Assembly (NCBI RefSeq): GCF_000956465.1
Contig: NZ_JYJA01000028.1
Span: 1 to 64,000, forward strand
From: Microbacterium trichothecenolyticum
GTDB lineage: Bacteria > Actinomycetota > Actinomycetes > Actinomycetales > Microbacteriaceae
DNA: 64,000 nucleotides
Direction of reading: 5' to 3'
This document shows positions 55,521-63,848 of the stretch, piece by piece. The notes under the pieces are model-generated. The model had not been told where the DNA came from. It saw only the letters and a program-made list of their open reading frames with translations, and did not search any database. A program made the position numbers and the translations under genes. Position 1 is the stretch's first letter; each line of letters opens with the position of its first letter.

Positions 55521-56738
55521 GTGACCTCCTCGAATCTGACGAGGGGGGCGGCGACGTGGGCGCTCCTTTCCCTCGCCGTCGGCAGCTTCGGCATCGGCAT
55601 GACCGAGTTCGTCGTCATGGGCCTGCTGCCGAACATCGGCTCCGACCTCCTTCCGTCGCTCTGGCAGCTCCGCCAGGAGGATGCGATCTATCAGGCCGGC
55701 TGGCTCATCTCGCTGTATGCCCTCGGTGTGGTCGTCGGTGCTCCGACGATCGCCGGCGCGGTCGCGAAGTATCCGCGCCACCGCGTGATGATCGGGCTCG
55801 CGCTCGCCCTCACGGTCTTCAACGCGCTCACGTTCCTGGCGCCGACGTTCGAGTGGGTCGCCGCATCCCGGTTCCTTGCGGGGCTTCCGCACGGCGCCTA
55901 TTTCGGCATCGGTGCGCTCGTCGCCGCCGACGTCCTCGGGCCGGGCAAGCGGGCGAAGGGCGTCGCGTTCGTGCTGACCGGCCTCACTGTCGCGAACGTC
56001 GTCGGTGTGCCGCTGGGCACCTACCTCGGCCAGCAGCTGGGCTGGCGGGCGGCGTTCATGGTCGTCGCAGCCATCTTCGCGACCGCCACGGTGCTCATCG
56101 CGTTCTTCGTGCCGGAGCATCCGGGGGATCCCTCGCGCACGCTGCGGGCGGAGCTCAAGGTGTTCCGCATCGGTCAGGTCTGGCTGGCGCTCGGCGTCGG
56201 CGCGATCGGCTTCGGCGGGTTCTTCGCGGTGTACAGCTACGTCGCGCCACTCGTGACCGAAGTCGCGGGCTCGCCGGAGTGGGTCGTACCGATCGTCCTC
56301 GTGCTCATCGGGCTCGGCATGACCGTCGGCAACCTCGTCGGCGGCCACCTCGCCGACGTCGACCTCAAGCGGACGCTCATCGGGGGTCTCGTGGGGCTCG
56401 CCGCGGTGCTCGCTCTGCTCGCGCTGACTGCGACCTGGATCTGGGCGCTCGCGTTCTTCGTGTTCGCGGTGGGGTTCGTGGCGTCCGCGCTCAGCCCCAC
56501 CATCCAGACGCGGCTGATGGATGTCGCCGAGGACAACCAGTCGATCGCCGCGGCGCTGAACCACTCGGCCCTCAACATCGGCAACAGCCTGGGCGCGTTC
56601 CTCGGCGGCGTCGTCATCGCTGCCGGATGGGGCTTCGGCGCACCCGCGTGGGTGGGTGTGGGCCTGGCCCTCGCCGGGCTCGTGCTCGCGTCGGCGAGCC
56701 TCGTGCTCGAGCGGCGCCGGGCGCCCGTCGCGGTCTGA
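55521..56738 (+). CDS. MFS transporter, AraJ/Cmx-like
   Basis: Twelve-helix transporter of 405 residues of the DHA1 drug-efflux branch. The motif-C-like and motif-A regions are recognisable (GMTEFVVMGLLPNI, RFLAGLPHGAYFGIG, VGVPLGTYLGQQLGWR). Relatives export sugars or drugs such as chloramphenicol. A TAGCAT -10 (55509-55514) ends 6 nt before GTG 55521: probably leaderless. Confidence 0.92.
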   Translation: MTSSNLTRGAATWALLSLAVGSFGIGMTEFVVMGLLPNIGSDLLPSLWQLRQEDAIYQAGWLISLYALGVVVGAPTIAGAVAKYPRHRVMIGLALALTVFNALTFLAPTFEWVAASRFLAGLPHGAYFGIGALVAADVLGPGKRAKGVAFVLTGLTVANVVGVPLGTYLGQQLGWRAAFMVVAAIFATATVLIAFFVPEHPGDPSRTLRAELKVFRIGQVWLALGVGAIGFGGFFAVYSYVAPLVTEVAGSPEWVVPIVLVLIGLGMTVGNLVGGHLADVDLKRTLIGGLVGLAAVLALLALTATWIWALAFFVFAVGFVASALSPTIQTRLMDVAEDNQSIAAALNHSALNIGNSLGAFLGGVVIAAGWGFGAPAWVGVGLALAGLVLASASLVLERRRAPVAV

Positions 56739-56778
56739 GCCCCGCGCCGCGGGCCGCCGCGATGGATAGAGTGTGCGG

Positions 56779-57537
56779 ATGCCGGAACCGACGCCGTCCG
56801 CCGACCGTGCCCTACGGGCGCTGAGCGACTCGATCGGCGGCGCCCGTACGCGCCGCCCCGAGGACGCCACCGACCCGGCGATCCCCGTCGCCGCGACGGT
56901 CGTGCTGCTGCGCGACGCCGGCGACGGGCTCGAGGTGCTGATGATCGAACGGCCGGACCGCGGGTCGTTCGCCGGTGCGTGGGTGTTTCCCGGCGGCAAG
57001 CTCGAAGACGCCGACCGCTCCGCCGACGGCGAACCCGAGGAGGTCGTCGCCCGCCGCGCCGGCGTGCGCGAGACGCACGAGGAGACCGGACTCGCGCTGG
57101 ACGCCGACGCTCTCGTGACGCTGTCGTGCTGGGACCCGCCGCCCGGTCTCGCGCTGCGCATCCGCACGTGGTTCTTCGTGGCGCCGGCCGCAGCAGGCGC
57201 ACTCGCCCTGTCGGCCGACGAGGCCGTCGCCGCCGAGTGGCTGCGCCCCGCCGACGCGCTCGCGCGGCACGGGCGCGGCGGGTTCACGCTTTATCCGCCG
57301 ACGTGGGTGACCCTGCACGGCCTGGCCGAGCACGCGGATCTGGATTCCGCGGTCGGAGCCGCGCGCCTCGGCGGCGTCGAGCGCTTCGAGACGGTCGCCC
57401 GCCGCGGCGGCGATGGCCCCGTCCTCATGTGGCAGGGAGACGATGAGTGGGAGGCCGACGCCGAGGGCGCAGCATCCGGGTCCCGTCATCGTCTCGAGAT
57501 CGGCGCCCTCCCGTGGCGCTACGAGCGCACGGACTGA
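56779..57537 (+). CDS. NUDIX hydrolase (NUDT19/CoA-pyrophosphatase-like)
   Basis: Protein of 252 residues. The nudix box is extended: FPGGKLEDAD, an insertion of about 20 residues, then RETHEETGL. Such inserted boxes occur in NUDT7/NUDT19-type enzymes that cleave CoA derivatives; the substrate here is unproven. The start is set at ATG 56779 (6 nt after a TAGAGT -10, 56767-56772) rather than GTG 56773. Confidence 0.85.
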   Translation: MPEPTPSADRALRALSDSIGGARTRRPEDATDPAIPVAATVVLLRDAGDGLEVLMIERPDRGSFAGAWVFPGGKLEDADRSADGEPEEVVARRAGVRETHEETGLALDADALVTLSCWDPPPGLALRIRTWFFVAPAAAGALALSADEAVAAEWLRPADALARHGRGGFTLYPPTWVTLHGLAEHADLDSAVGAARLGGVERFETVARRGGDGPVLMWQGDDEWEADAEGAASGSRHRLEIGALPWRYERTD

Positions 57538-57550
57538 GACCTCCGGGGGT

Positions 57551-58756
57551 TCAGGCCTCGAGCAGCCGCCGCAGGTGCGAGCCGACGGCGTTCGTCTCGA
57601 TGAGGAACCCGTCGTGGCCGAAGTCGCTCGACAGCACGACGGCGCGATCGCCGTCGAGCGTGTTGCGGATCCCGCGCGCGATGCGGTGCTGGCCGTCGAT
57701 GGGGAAGAGCCGGTCGCTGTCGATGCCGAGCACGAGAGCCTTGGCGGTGATGAGGGCGAGGGCGTCCTCGACGCCGCCCCGGTCGCGGCCGACGTCGTGC
57801 GAGTTCATCGCCTCGACCAGCGTGATGTACGAGTTCGCGTCGAAGCGGCGCGTGAACTTGTTGCCGTGGAAGTCGAGGTAGGACTCGACGGCGAAGCGCC
57901 CGCCGTGCCCGAGCGGGCTCACGCCGGACTGCCACGTGCGCTGGAAGCGCTGGTTGAGCTCCGTGGGGGAGCGGTAGTTGAGCAGCGCCATCCGCCGGGC
58001 GAGCGCGAGCCCGCGGTTCGGTCCGTCGCCGTCGCCCGCGTCGTAGTACTCGCCGCCCTGGTACCTCGGGTCGATGCGGATCGCCTCGAGCTGCACCGAA
58101 TTGAGCGCGACCTGGTCGGCCGTGTTCACCGGCGGCGACGAGAGGATGCCGACCCGCTCGACGCGATCGGGGAGCAGGATGGACCATTCGAGGGCGTGCA
58201 TGCCGCCCATCGATCCACCGACGACGGCGGCCCACACGTCGATGCCGAGGGCGTCGGCCAGGCGCACCTGGGCGGCGACCTGGTCGCGGATCGTCAGGTA
58301 CGGGAAGCGCGACGCCCACTCGTAGCCGTCGGGGCCGATGGATGCCGGACCCGTCGACCCCTGGCAGCCGCCCAGCATGTTCGGGGCGACGACGAACCAG
58401 CGATCGGTGTCGATGGGCGCGCCGGGGCCGACGATGTCGTCCCACCAGCCCGACGTCGGGTGCCCCGCGCCTGCCGGCCCGCGCACGTGGCTGTCGCCGG
58501 TGAGCGCGTGCAGGACGAGCACGGCGTTGTCGCGGGCGGCGTTGAGCTCGCCCCACGTCTCGTAGGCGAGGCGATAGGCGGGCAGCTCGCGGCCGCCCTC
58601 GGTGCGGAACGCCCCGAACGCCGCGAAGTGACGGGCGCCCACGGGATCGCCGTCGCGCCACGCACCGGTCGCCGGAGGGCGGCCCAGCAGCAGGCGCGCG
58701 TCGGCCTCCGTCACGGGCGCGCTCGGCACCGTGTCTTCGGAGGTCTGCCAGTCCAT
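57551..58756 (-). CDS. metX: Homoserine O-acetyltransferase MetX
   Basis: Alpha/beta-hydrolase enzyme of 401 residues with the nucleophile elbow GGSMGGMHALEW, the early oxyanion region VLVLHALTGDSHVRG, and the C-terminal catalytic Asp (LGIDSDRLFP) and His (SDFGHDGFLIE). It acetylates homoserine for methionine synthesis. The start is ATG 58756; a frame open to 58861 has no support. It lies downstream of metY but behind a strong hairpin, so it needs read-through or its own promoter, which I cannot place in 58757-58875. Confidence 0.95.
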   Translation of the reverse strand: MDWQTSEDTVPSAPVTEADARLLLGRPPATGAWRDGDPVGARHFAAFGAFRTEGGRELPAYRLAYETWGELNAARDNAVLVLHALTGDSHVRGPAGAGHPTSGWWDDIVGPGAPIDTDRWFVVAPNMLGGCQGSTGPASIGPDGYEWASRFPYLTIRDQVAAQVRLADALGIDVWAAVVGGSMGGMHALEWSILLPDRVERVGILSSPPVNTADQVALNSVQLEAIRIDPRYQGGEYYDAGDGDGPNRGLALARRMALLNYRSPTELNQRFQRTWQSGVSPLGHGGRFAVESYLDFHGNKFTRRFDANSYITLVEAMNSHDVGRDRGGVEDALALITAKALVLGIDSDRLFPIDGQHRIARGIRNTLDGDRAVVLSSDFGHDGFLIETNAVGSHLRRLLEA

Positions 58757-58875
58757 TCGTCCATTCTCGCCTGAGCATGCGTGGTGGTGCGGTCTGTTAC
58801 ACCGGGCGGGTGGCACGGGTGGGGAGCTGGCGGCCGACTTCGTGGCGGACGAGCCCGACACCGACCAGGAATGAA

Positions 58876-58916
58876 GGATGCCTCGTCCCGGCGCGGTGCG
58901 CCGGGACGAGGCATCC
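58876..58916 (-). terminator. Terminator between metY and metX
   Basis: A 19-bp perfect stem: 58876-58894 (GGATGCCTCGTCCCGGCGC) pairs with 58898-58916 around a 3-nt loop, 18 nt after the metY stop. Confidence 0.88.
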
Positions 58917-58934
58917 GTGTCCCGAGGAGGGGGA

Positions 58935-60257
58935 TCAGGCGCGAGCGGCCTCCGACACCCGGCGGGCCGCCGCGAGCGCCTGCTCGAGGTCGGCCTTGAG
59001 GTCGTCGATGTTCTCGAGGCCCACCGAGAGGCGCACGAGGCCCGGCGTGACCCCGGTCGTGAGCTGCTGCTCGGGCGTGAGCTGCGAGTGCGTAGTCGAC
59101 GCGGGGTGGATCACGAGCGAGCGCACGTCGCCGATGTTGGCGAGGTGGCTGAAGAGCGTCAGCGAGTTGACGAACTCGCGGCCGGCCTCGACGCCGCCCT
59201 TCAGCTCGAACGACAGCACCGCGCCGACGCCCTTCGGGGCGTAGGCGTTGGCGGCTGCGTACCACGGCGACGTGGGCAGGCCCGAGTAGTTGACCGAGGC
59301 GACGTCGGAGTGGTTCTCGAGCCACTCGGCGATCTCCTGCGCGTTCTGCACGTGGCGCTCGACGCGCAGCGAGAGCGTCTCGATGCCCTGGATCAGCAGC
59401 CACGCGCTGTTCGGCGAGATGGCCGAACCGAGGTCGCGCAGCAGCTGCACGCGCGCCTTGATGATGTAGGCGAGGCCGTCGCCGACCGCTGCCGTGTAGG
59501 AGGCGCCGTGGTACGAGGGGTCCGGGACGGTGAGGCCGGGGAACTTGTCGACGTTCTTGGACCACTCGAACGTGCCGCCGTCGACGATCACGCCGCCGAT
59601 GGTGGTGCCGTGGCCGCCCAGGAACTTCGTCGCCGAGTGGACGATGATGTCGGCGCCGTGCTCGAACGGCTTGATGAGGTACGGGGTCGCGATCGTGTTG
59701 TCGACGATGAGCGGCACGCCGTTCTCGTGGGCGACATCGGCGACGCCGCGGATGTCGAGCACGTTGATCTTCGGGTTGCCGATGGTCTCGGCGAAGAACA
59801 GCTTCGTGTTCGGGCGGACCGCGCGGCGCCACTCCTCGAGGTCGTCCTGGTTCTCGACGAACGTGACCTCGATGCCGAGCTTCGCGAGCGTGTACTTGAA
59901 GAGGTTGTAGGTGCCGCCGTAGATCGAGCTCGACGACACGATGTGGTCGCCCGCCTCGGCGATGTTGAGCACCGCGAAGGTCGCGGCGGCCTGGCCGCTC
60001 GCGAGCAGCAGGGCGCCGGTGCCCCCCTCGAGCGCGGCGAGGCGCTCCTCGACGACGGCCTGCGTGGGGTTCTGGATGCGCGTGTAGATGTTGCCGAACT
60101 CGGCGAGCGCGAAGAGGTTGGCGGCGTGGTCCGCATTGTCGAAGACGTACGACGTGGTCTGGTAGATCGGCGTGGCGCGAGCCTTGGTCACCGGGTCGGG
60201 CTGGGCCCCCGAGTGGATCTGCTTGGTCTCGAAACGCCAGTTCTCGGGTGCGGACAT
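58935..60257 (-). CDS. metY: O-acetylhomoserine sulfhydrylase MetY
   Basis: PLP enzyme of 440 residues of the Cys/Met metabolism family. The cofactor lysine is in SATKFLGGHGTT; SYVFDNADHAANLF and YTRIQNPTQAVVEERL are typical of MetY rather than MetB, as is the length. It makes homocysteine directly from O-acetylhomoserine and sulfide. GCAGGAG precedes ATG 60257. The promoter carries a palindrome over its -10 (60301-60327). Confidence 0.95.
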   Translation of the reverse strand: MSAPENWRFETKQIHSGAQPDPVTKARATPIYQTTSYVFDNADHAANLFALAEFGNIYTRIQNPTQAVVEERLAALEGGTGALLLASGQAAATFAVLNIAEAGDHIVSSSSIYGGTYNLFKYTLAKLGIEVTFVENQDDLEEWRRAVRPNTKLFFAETIGNPKINVLDIRGVADVAHENGVPLIVDNTIATPYLIKPFEHGADIIVHSATKFLGGHGTTIGGVIVDGGTFEWSKNVDKFPGLTVPDPSYHGASYTAAVGDGLAYIIKARVQLLRDLGSAISPNSAWLLIQGIETLSLRVERHVQNAQEIAEWLENHSDVASVNYSGLPTSPWYAAANAYAPKGVGAVLSFELKGGVEAGREFVNSLTLFSHLANIGDVRSLVIHPASTTHSQLTPEQQLTTGVTPGLVRLSVGLENIDDLKADLEQALAAARRVSEAARA

Positions 60258-60300
60258 GGCCTGCTCCTGCGGGATCGGATGCCGGGAGCGTGCCCCCCAG

Positions 60301-60336
60301 CCGGGTTCGAGAGTACGGAGAACCCGGGGTTGTCAA
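60301..60336 (-). promoter_or_regulatory. metY promoter with palindromic operator
   Basis: On the complement, TTGACA (60336-60331) and TACTCT (60315-60310) form a promoter with a short 15-bp spacer. CCGGGTTC (60301-60308) and GAACCCGG (60320-60327) are perfect 8-bp arms around 11 bp containing the -10. GTTGT/ACAAC symmetry (60329-60340) overlaps the -35. The short leader leaves no room for a known SAM riboswitch. Confidence 0.55.
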
Positions 60337-60426
60337 CAACGTGGGGGAAATGTGACGTAATGCGATCGGGCCCCGGAATCCCGGTCGGGGAGTGCCGCCG
60401 GGCGCGACGTGGGTAGCGTTGTGGTC

Positions 60427-61215
60427 ATGGCGAACAGACGTGCAGTGGTGACCGGGGCGAGCTCGGGGATCGGCGAAGCGGCGGTGCGTGCGCTGCGCGA
60501 GACCGGATGGGACGTGGTCGGCGTCGCGCGACGCGCCGATCGGCTCGCCGCCCTGGAGGCCGAGACGGGCGCCGTCGCGTTCGCGGCGGACCTCACGACC
60601 GACGCCGACGTCGAGGCGCTCGCCGCGTTCCTGGCGGACTCCGGCCCGGTGCACGCCCTCGTCCACGTGGCCGGCGGCGCACGCGGCACCGACCGCGTCG
60701 AGGCCGGCCGCGTCGAGGACTGGCAGTGGATGTTCGACGTCAACGTGCTGTCGGCACAGCGGCTGGTCGCGGCGCTGCTGCCTCAGCTGCGCCGGGCCGC
60801 GGCATCCGACGGTCACGCCGACACGCTCTTCCTCACCTCCACCGCCGCGCAGACCGCCTACGCCGGCGGCGCCGGCTACAACGCCGCCAAAGCCGGTGAG
60901 GCGATGATCGCGCATGCGCTGCGGCTCGAACTGAACGGCGAGCCGATCCGCGTGATCGAGGTCGCTCCGGGCATGGTGCACACGCCGGAGTTCACCCTCA
61001 ACCGCCTCGGCGGCGACAGCGCGGCGGCCGAGCGGGTGTACGACGGCGTCGAGAACCCGCTGACCGCCCACGACGTGGCCGACGTCATCGCCTACGCGCT
61101 CAATGCGCCCGGTCACGTCAACCTCGACCTCATCACCATGCGCCCGGTCGCGCAGTCGGCGCAGTTCCTCCTCGCGCGCGGCCCGCTGCGCCCGCGCGGC
61201 GCGGAGGAACTGTGA
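60427..61215 (+). CDS. Short-chain dehydrogenase/reductase (YdfG-like)
   Basis: Classical SDR of 262 residues: TGASSGIGEA (cofactor glycines), HVAGGARG, the catalytic Ser in LTSTAAQTAYAGG and YNAAK. A basic ARRADR after strand 2 suggests NADP. The substrate is unknown; YdfG-type enzymes act on 3-hydroxy acids. A TAGCGT -10 lies 7 nt before ATG 60427. It overlaps the AlaX-like gene by GTGA. Confidence 0.9.
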   Translation: MANRRAVVTGASSGIGEAAVRALRETGWDVVGVARRADRLAALEAETGAVAFAADLTTDADVEALAAFLADSGPVHALVHVAGGARGTDRVEAGRVEDWQWMFDVNVLSAQRLVAALLPQLRRAAASDGHADTLFLTSTAAQTAYAGGAGYNAAKAGEAMIAHALRLELNGEPIRVIEVAPGMVHTPEFTLNRLGGDSAAAERVYDGVENPLTAHDVADVIAYALNAPGHVNLDLITMRPVAQSAQFLLARGPLRPRGAEEL

Positions 61216-62081
61216 CCCCCGCCGACGGCACCGTCGTCACCTATCCGGCCGGCGCCACCTCCTCCCGCGGCACGGTCGTCCACGTCGCCGACGCCGGCGA
61301 CGGGCGAACGGCCGTCGTCCTCGACGAGACTGCGTTCCACCCCGTCGACACCGCGTGGCCAGACCAGCCCGCCGACCGCGGCACACTGGGCGTGGGCGGC
61401 GCCGAGATCGTCGTGGTCGACGCCGTCGTCGGCGCGACGCAAGGCGACACCTTGCTGCTCGGCCCCGACGTTCCCGTGCGCACCGGCACCGAGGGCTGGA
61501 CGTTCGTCGTCGCGCACCTCGTCGACGACGGCGCCGCGGTCGCGGCGGGCGACACGGTGATCGTGACGGTGGACGCCGCCAACCGCGCCGCGCTCTCGGC
61601 AGGGCACACCGCCTGCCACCTGGCCTCCCTCGCCCTCGACGCGGCACTCGCCGGCGCGTGGCGCAAGGACGCGCCGACCGATGCTCTCGGCGCCCCGGCG
61701 TTCGACGCGCTCGCGATCCAGGAGTCGCGGATCCTGCCCGACGGCTCGCGCGACGTGTACCGCATCGGCAAGTCGCTCCGGCGCAAGGGCTTCGATCCCG
61801 ATGCGCTGGCCGACCTCGACGCACTGGCGGCCCAGGTCGACGCGCAGCTCGCGGAGTGGATCGCGGCGGGCGGCGCGGTGCGCATCGAGCGCGACGGCGA
61901 CACGCTCGCGGACCGCCGCACGTGGGTGTGCGGGCTGCCGGGCGCCGAGGCGAGGATCCCGTGCGGCGGCACGCACGTCGCGTCCCTCCGCGAACTGTCG
62001 GCGGCGACCGTGGCGTTCACGTCCGCGACGGTCGAGGGCGGCCTCGAGCTCGTCATGACCACCACGGCGGAGCGCGCCTGA
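61212..62081 (+). CDS. AlaX-like alanyl-tRNA editing protein
   Basis: Protein of 289 residues resembling the editing part of alanyl-tRNA synthetase. An N-terminal beta-barrel (about 1-110) precedes the zinc site motifs GHTACH (H-x3-H) and CGGTH (C-x3-H). AlaX proteins hydrolyse Ser-tRNA(Ala) or Gly-tRNA(Ala) formed by mistake. There is no aminoacylation domain. It begins in a GTGA overlap with the SDR gene and is followed by ung after 1 bp. Confidence 0.88.
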   Translation: MTPADGTVVTYPAGATSSRGTVVHVADAGDGRTAVVLDETAFHPVDTAWPDQPADRGTLGVGGAEIVVVDAVVGATQGDTLLLGPDVPVRTGTEGWTFVVAHLVDDGAAVAAGDTVIVTVDAANRAALSAGHTACHLASLALDAALAGAWRKDAPTDALGAPAFDALAIQESRILPDGSRDVYRIGKSLRRKGFDPDALADLDALAAQVDAQLAEWIAAGGAVRIERDGDTLADRRTWVCGLPGAEARIPCGGTHVASLRELSAATVAFTSATVEGGLELVMTTTAERA

Positions 62082-62082
62082 G

Positions 62083-62775
62083 ATGGCGATGGCCCTGCCC
62101 GAACTCGCCGACGCCGGACTCATCGACCCGGAGTGGTCGGCGGCGCTCGCACCTGTCGCTGTGGACATCGCCGCGCTCGGCGAGCGGCTTCGCGCCGAGG
62201 TCGCCGCCGGACGCCACTATCTGCCGGCCGGCGACCGCGTGCTGCGGGCGTTCCAGCGGCCTCTTCCCGACGTCAAGGTGCTCATCGTCGGGCAGGACCC
62301 GTACCCCACGCCGGGGCATCCGATCGGGCTCTCGTTCGCGGTCGACGCGCACGTGCGGCCGCTGCCACGCAGCCTCGGGAACATCTACCAGGAGCTGGAG
62401 TCCGACCTCGGCATTGCGCGCGCCCCGCACGGCGACCTGTCGGCGTGGAGCGACCAGGGGGTCATGCTGCTGAACCGCGTGCTCACGGTCGCACCAGGGG
62501 CGCCGGCATCCCATCGCGGCTGGGGATGGGAGAAGGTGACCGAGCATGCCATCCGCACGCTCGTCGCGCGCGACCGGCCGCTCGTGGCGATCCTGTGGGG
62601 CCGGGATGCCGCGAACCTGAGACCGCTCCTGGGCACCACGCCGATCATCGAATCGCCGCACCCGTCGCCACTGTCGGCGAGCCGGGGGTTCTTCGGCTCA
62701 CGACCGTTCTCGCGCGCTAATGAGCTGCTCGCCCGACAGGGCGCCGACCCCGTTGACTGGCGGCTGCCCGCGTAG
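62083..62775 (+). CDS. ung: Uracil-DNA glycosylase, family 1
   Basis: Enzyme of 230 residues that removes uracil from DNA. Motif A is [16 protein letters not shown] with the catalytic Asp; the DNA-binding loop is [21 protein letters not shown] with the catalytic His. The substrate-binding Asn is in LLNRVLTV. It is the third gene of the SDR-AlaX-ung unit. Confidence 0.96.
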   Translation: MAMALPELADAGLIDPEWSAALAPVAVDIAALGERLRAEVAAGRHYLPAGDRVLRAFQRPLPDVKVLIVGQDPYPTPGHPIGLSFAVDAHVRPLPRSLGNIYQELESDLGIARAPHGDLSAWSDQGVMLLNRVLTVAPGAPASHRGWGWEKVTEHAIRTLVARDRPLVAILWGRDAANLRPLLGTTPIIESPHPSPLSASRGFFGSRPFSRANELLARQGADPVDWRLPA

Positions 62776-62810
62776 AGTCGCCGGCCGACCGCAGACATCC
62801 AGGAGAAGCC

Positions 62811-63422
62811 ATGCTCGAAGAGGAATACGAGAAGGACCGCCGCAAGCTGCCGCGCCATCTGCAACGGCAGCCCGAGCCCGAGCGGCCCTTCACATTCACG
62901 ATCCGGCCCGTCGAGGACCGCGACATCCCCGACATCCGCGAGATCTACAACTACTACGTCACCAACTCGGTCGTCACCTTCGACGAGGATGTGTGGTCGG
63001 TGGCGCAGTGGCGCAAGAAGCGCGCCGGCCTCGCGAAGCAGGGCCTCCCGTTCCTCGTCGCCGAGTCGCCGTCGGGTCAGATCCTCGGGTACGCGCTCGT
63101 CCAGCCGATGTCGAGCAAGTCCGCGTACCGGTTCTCGGTCGAGAACTCGATCTACCTCGGCCAGGCCGCCACGGGCAAGGGGCTCGGGCGCGCGCTGCTC
63201 GAAGCCCTCATCGAGGCGTGCGAGGCGGCCGGGATCCGGCAGATGGTCGCGGTGATCAGCGACAAGGGCGCCGAGGGGTCGGTCGCCCTGCACGAGAAGA
63301 TGGGCTTCGTCGAGGTCGGGCGCATGGGCCGCGTCGGCTTCAAGTTCGGCCGGTGGCTCGGCACGATCTACATGCAGAAGGCTCTCAAACCCGTGAAGAA
63401 GAAGGGCCTCTTCACGCGCTGA
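62811..63422 (+). CDS. GNAT N-acetyltransferase (phosphinothricin acetyltransferase-like)
   Basis: Protein of 203 residues. A charged 27-residue N-terminal extension precedes a GNAT fold with YVTNSVVTFDED, the acetyl-CoA loop QAATGKGLGRALLEALIEA (Q/R-x2-G-x-G/A) and SVALHEKMGFVEVGRMGRVGFKFGRW, as in Pat/Bar-like enzymes. Substrates may be amino-acid analogues such as methionine sulfoximine. GGAGAA lies upstream of ATG 62811. It may be part of the ung operon (35-bp gap). Confidence 0.92.
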   Translation: MLEEEYEKDRRKLPRHLQRQPEPERPFTFTIRPVEDRDIPDIREIYNYYVTNSVVTFDEDVWSVAQWRKKRAGLAKQGLPFLVAESPSGQILGYALVQPMSSKSAYRFSVENSIYLGQAATGKGLGRALLEALIEACEAAGIRQMVAVISDKGAEGSVALHEKMGFVEVGRMGRVGFKFGRWLGTIYMQKALKPVKKKGLFTR

Positions 63423-63425
63423 GCG

Positions 63426-63848
63426 TCAGCCGCTCGACCGACCGGGGTCGACGCTCTGCCGGCTCCAGTCGCGCACGGCGTCGACGAGCTCGCGCCAGGC
63501 GCCCACGACCTCGTCGTCGGGCAGCTCGGCCTCGAGGGGGCCGGTCCCCGACCACGTCGCGCGGATCGACCACACGAAGCCATCGGGCATCGGCTCGCGG
63601 CGTCGCGTCGCCCGGTGCTGGGCAGCGGCTTCGACCTCGTCGTCGGGGTCCTCGCCTGCGGCGGCGCTCGCCTCACTCCACGGGCAGCGGTCGATGAGCG
63701 TGATCCACTCGGATGCCTCCGCCTCGGGCGGCTGCGCCGACCACCGTCGCGTCATGCCGGCGATGCCGCCGGTGCGCGCGACATCGACCTCGACCGCGGG
63801 CGGCCTCGCGGGCGGTGCGGTCGGGTCAGGACTCGGCGTCTCGGTCAT
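63426..63848 (-). CDS. Emfourin-like inhibitor of M4 metallopeptidases
   Basis: Protein of 140 residues without signal peptide. After a Pro-rich start comes the emfourin-type opening VDVARTGGIAGMTRRW, a CPW motif near residue 56, FVWSIRATW and a C-terminal helix (VVGAWRELVDAVRDW). Emfourin of Serratia blocks protealysin, an M4 peptidase, by inserting its GG-containing loop in the active site. Here the gene overlaps by 23 bp the end of an M4-like peptidase gene on the same strand, the pairing expected for this inhibitor. Confidence 0.78.
   Translation of the reverse strand: MTETPSPDPTAPPARPPAVEVDVARTGGIAGMTRRWSAQPPEAEASEWITLIDRCPWSEASAAAGEDPDDEVEAAAQHRATRRREPMPDGFVWSIRATWSGTGPLEAELPDDEVVGAWRELVDAVRDWSRQSVDPGRSSG

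Noticed and set aside
60258..60426. SAM or SAH riboswitch upstream of metY
   Set aside because: The predicted leader from the TACTCT promoter is only about 45 nt and lacks the conserved cores of known SAM or SAH classes. The symmetry there is better explained as DNA operator.
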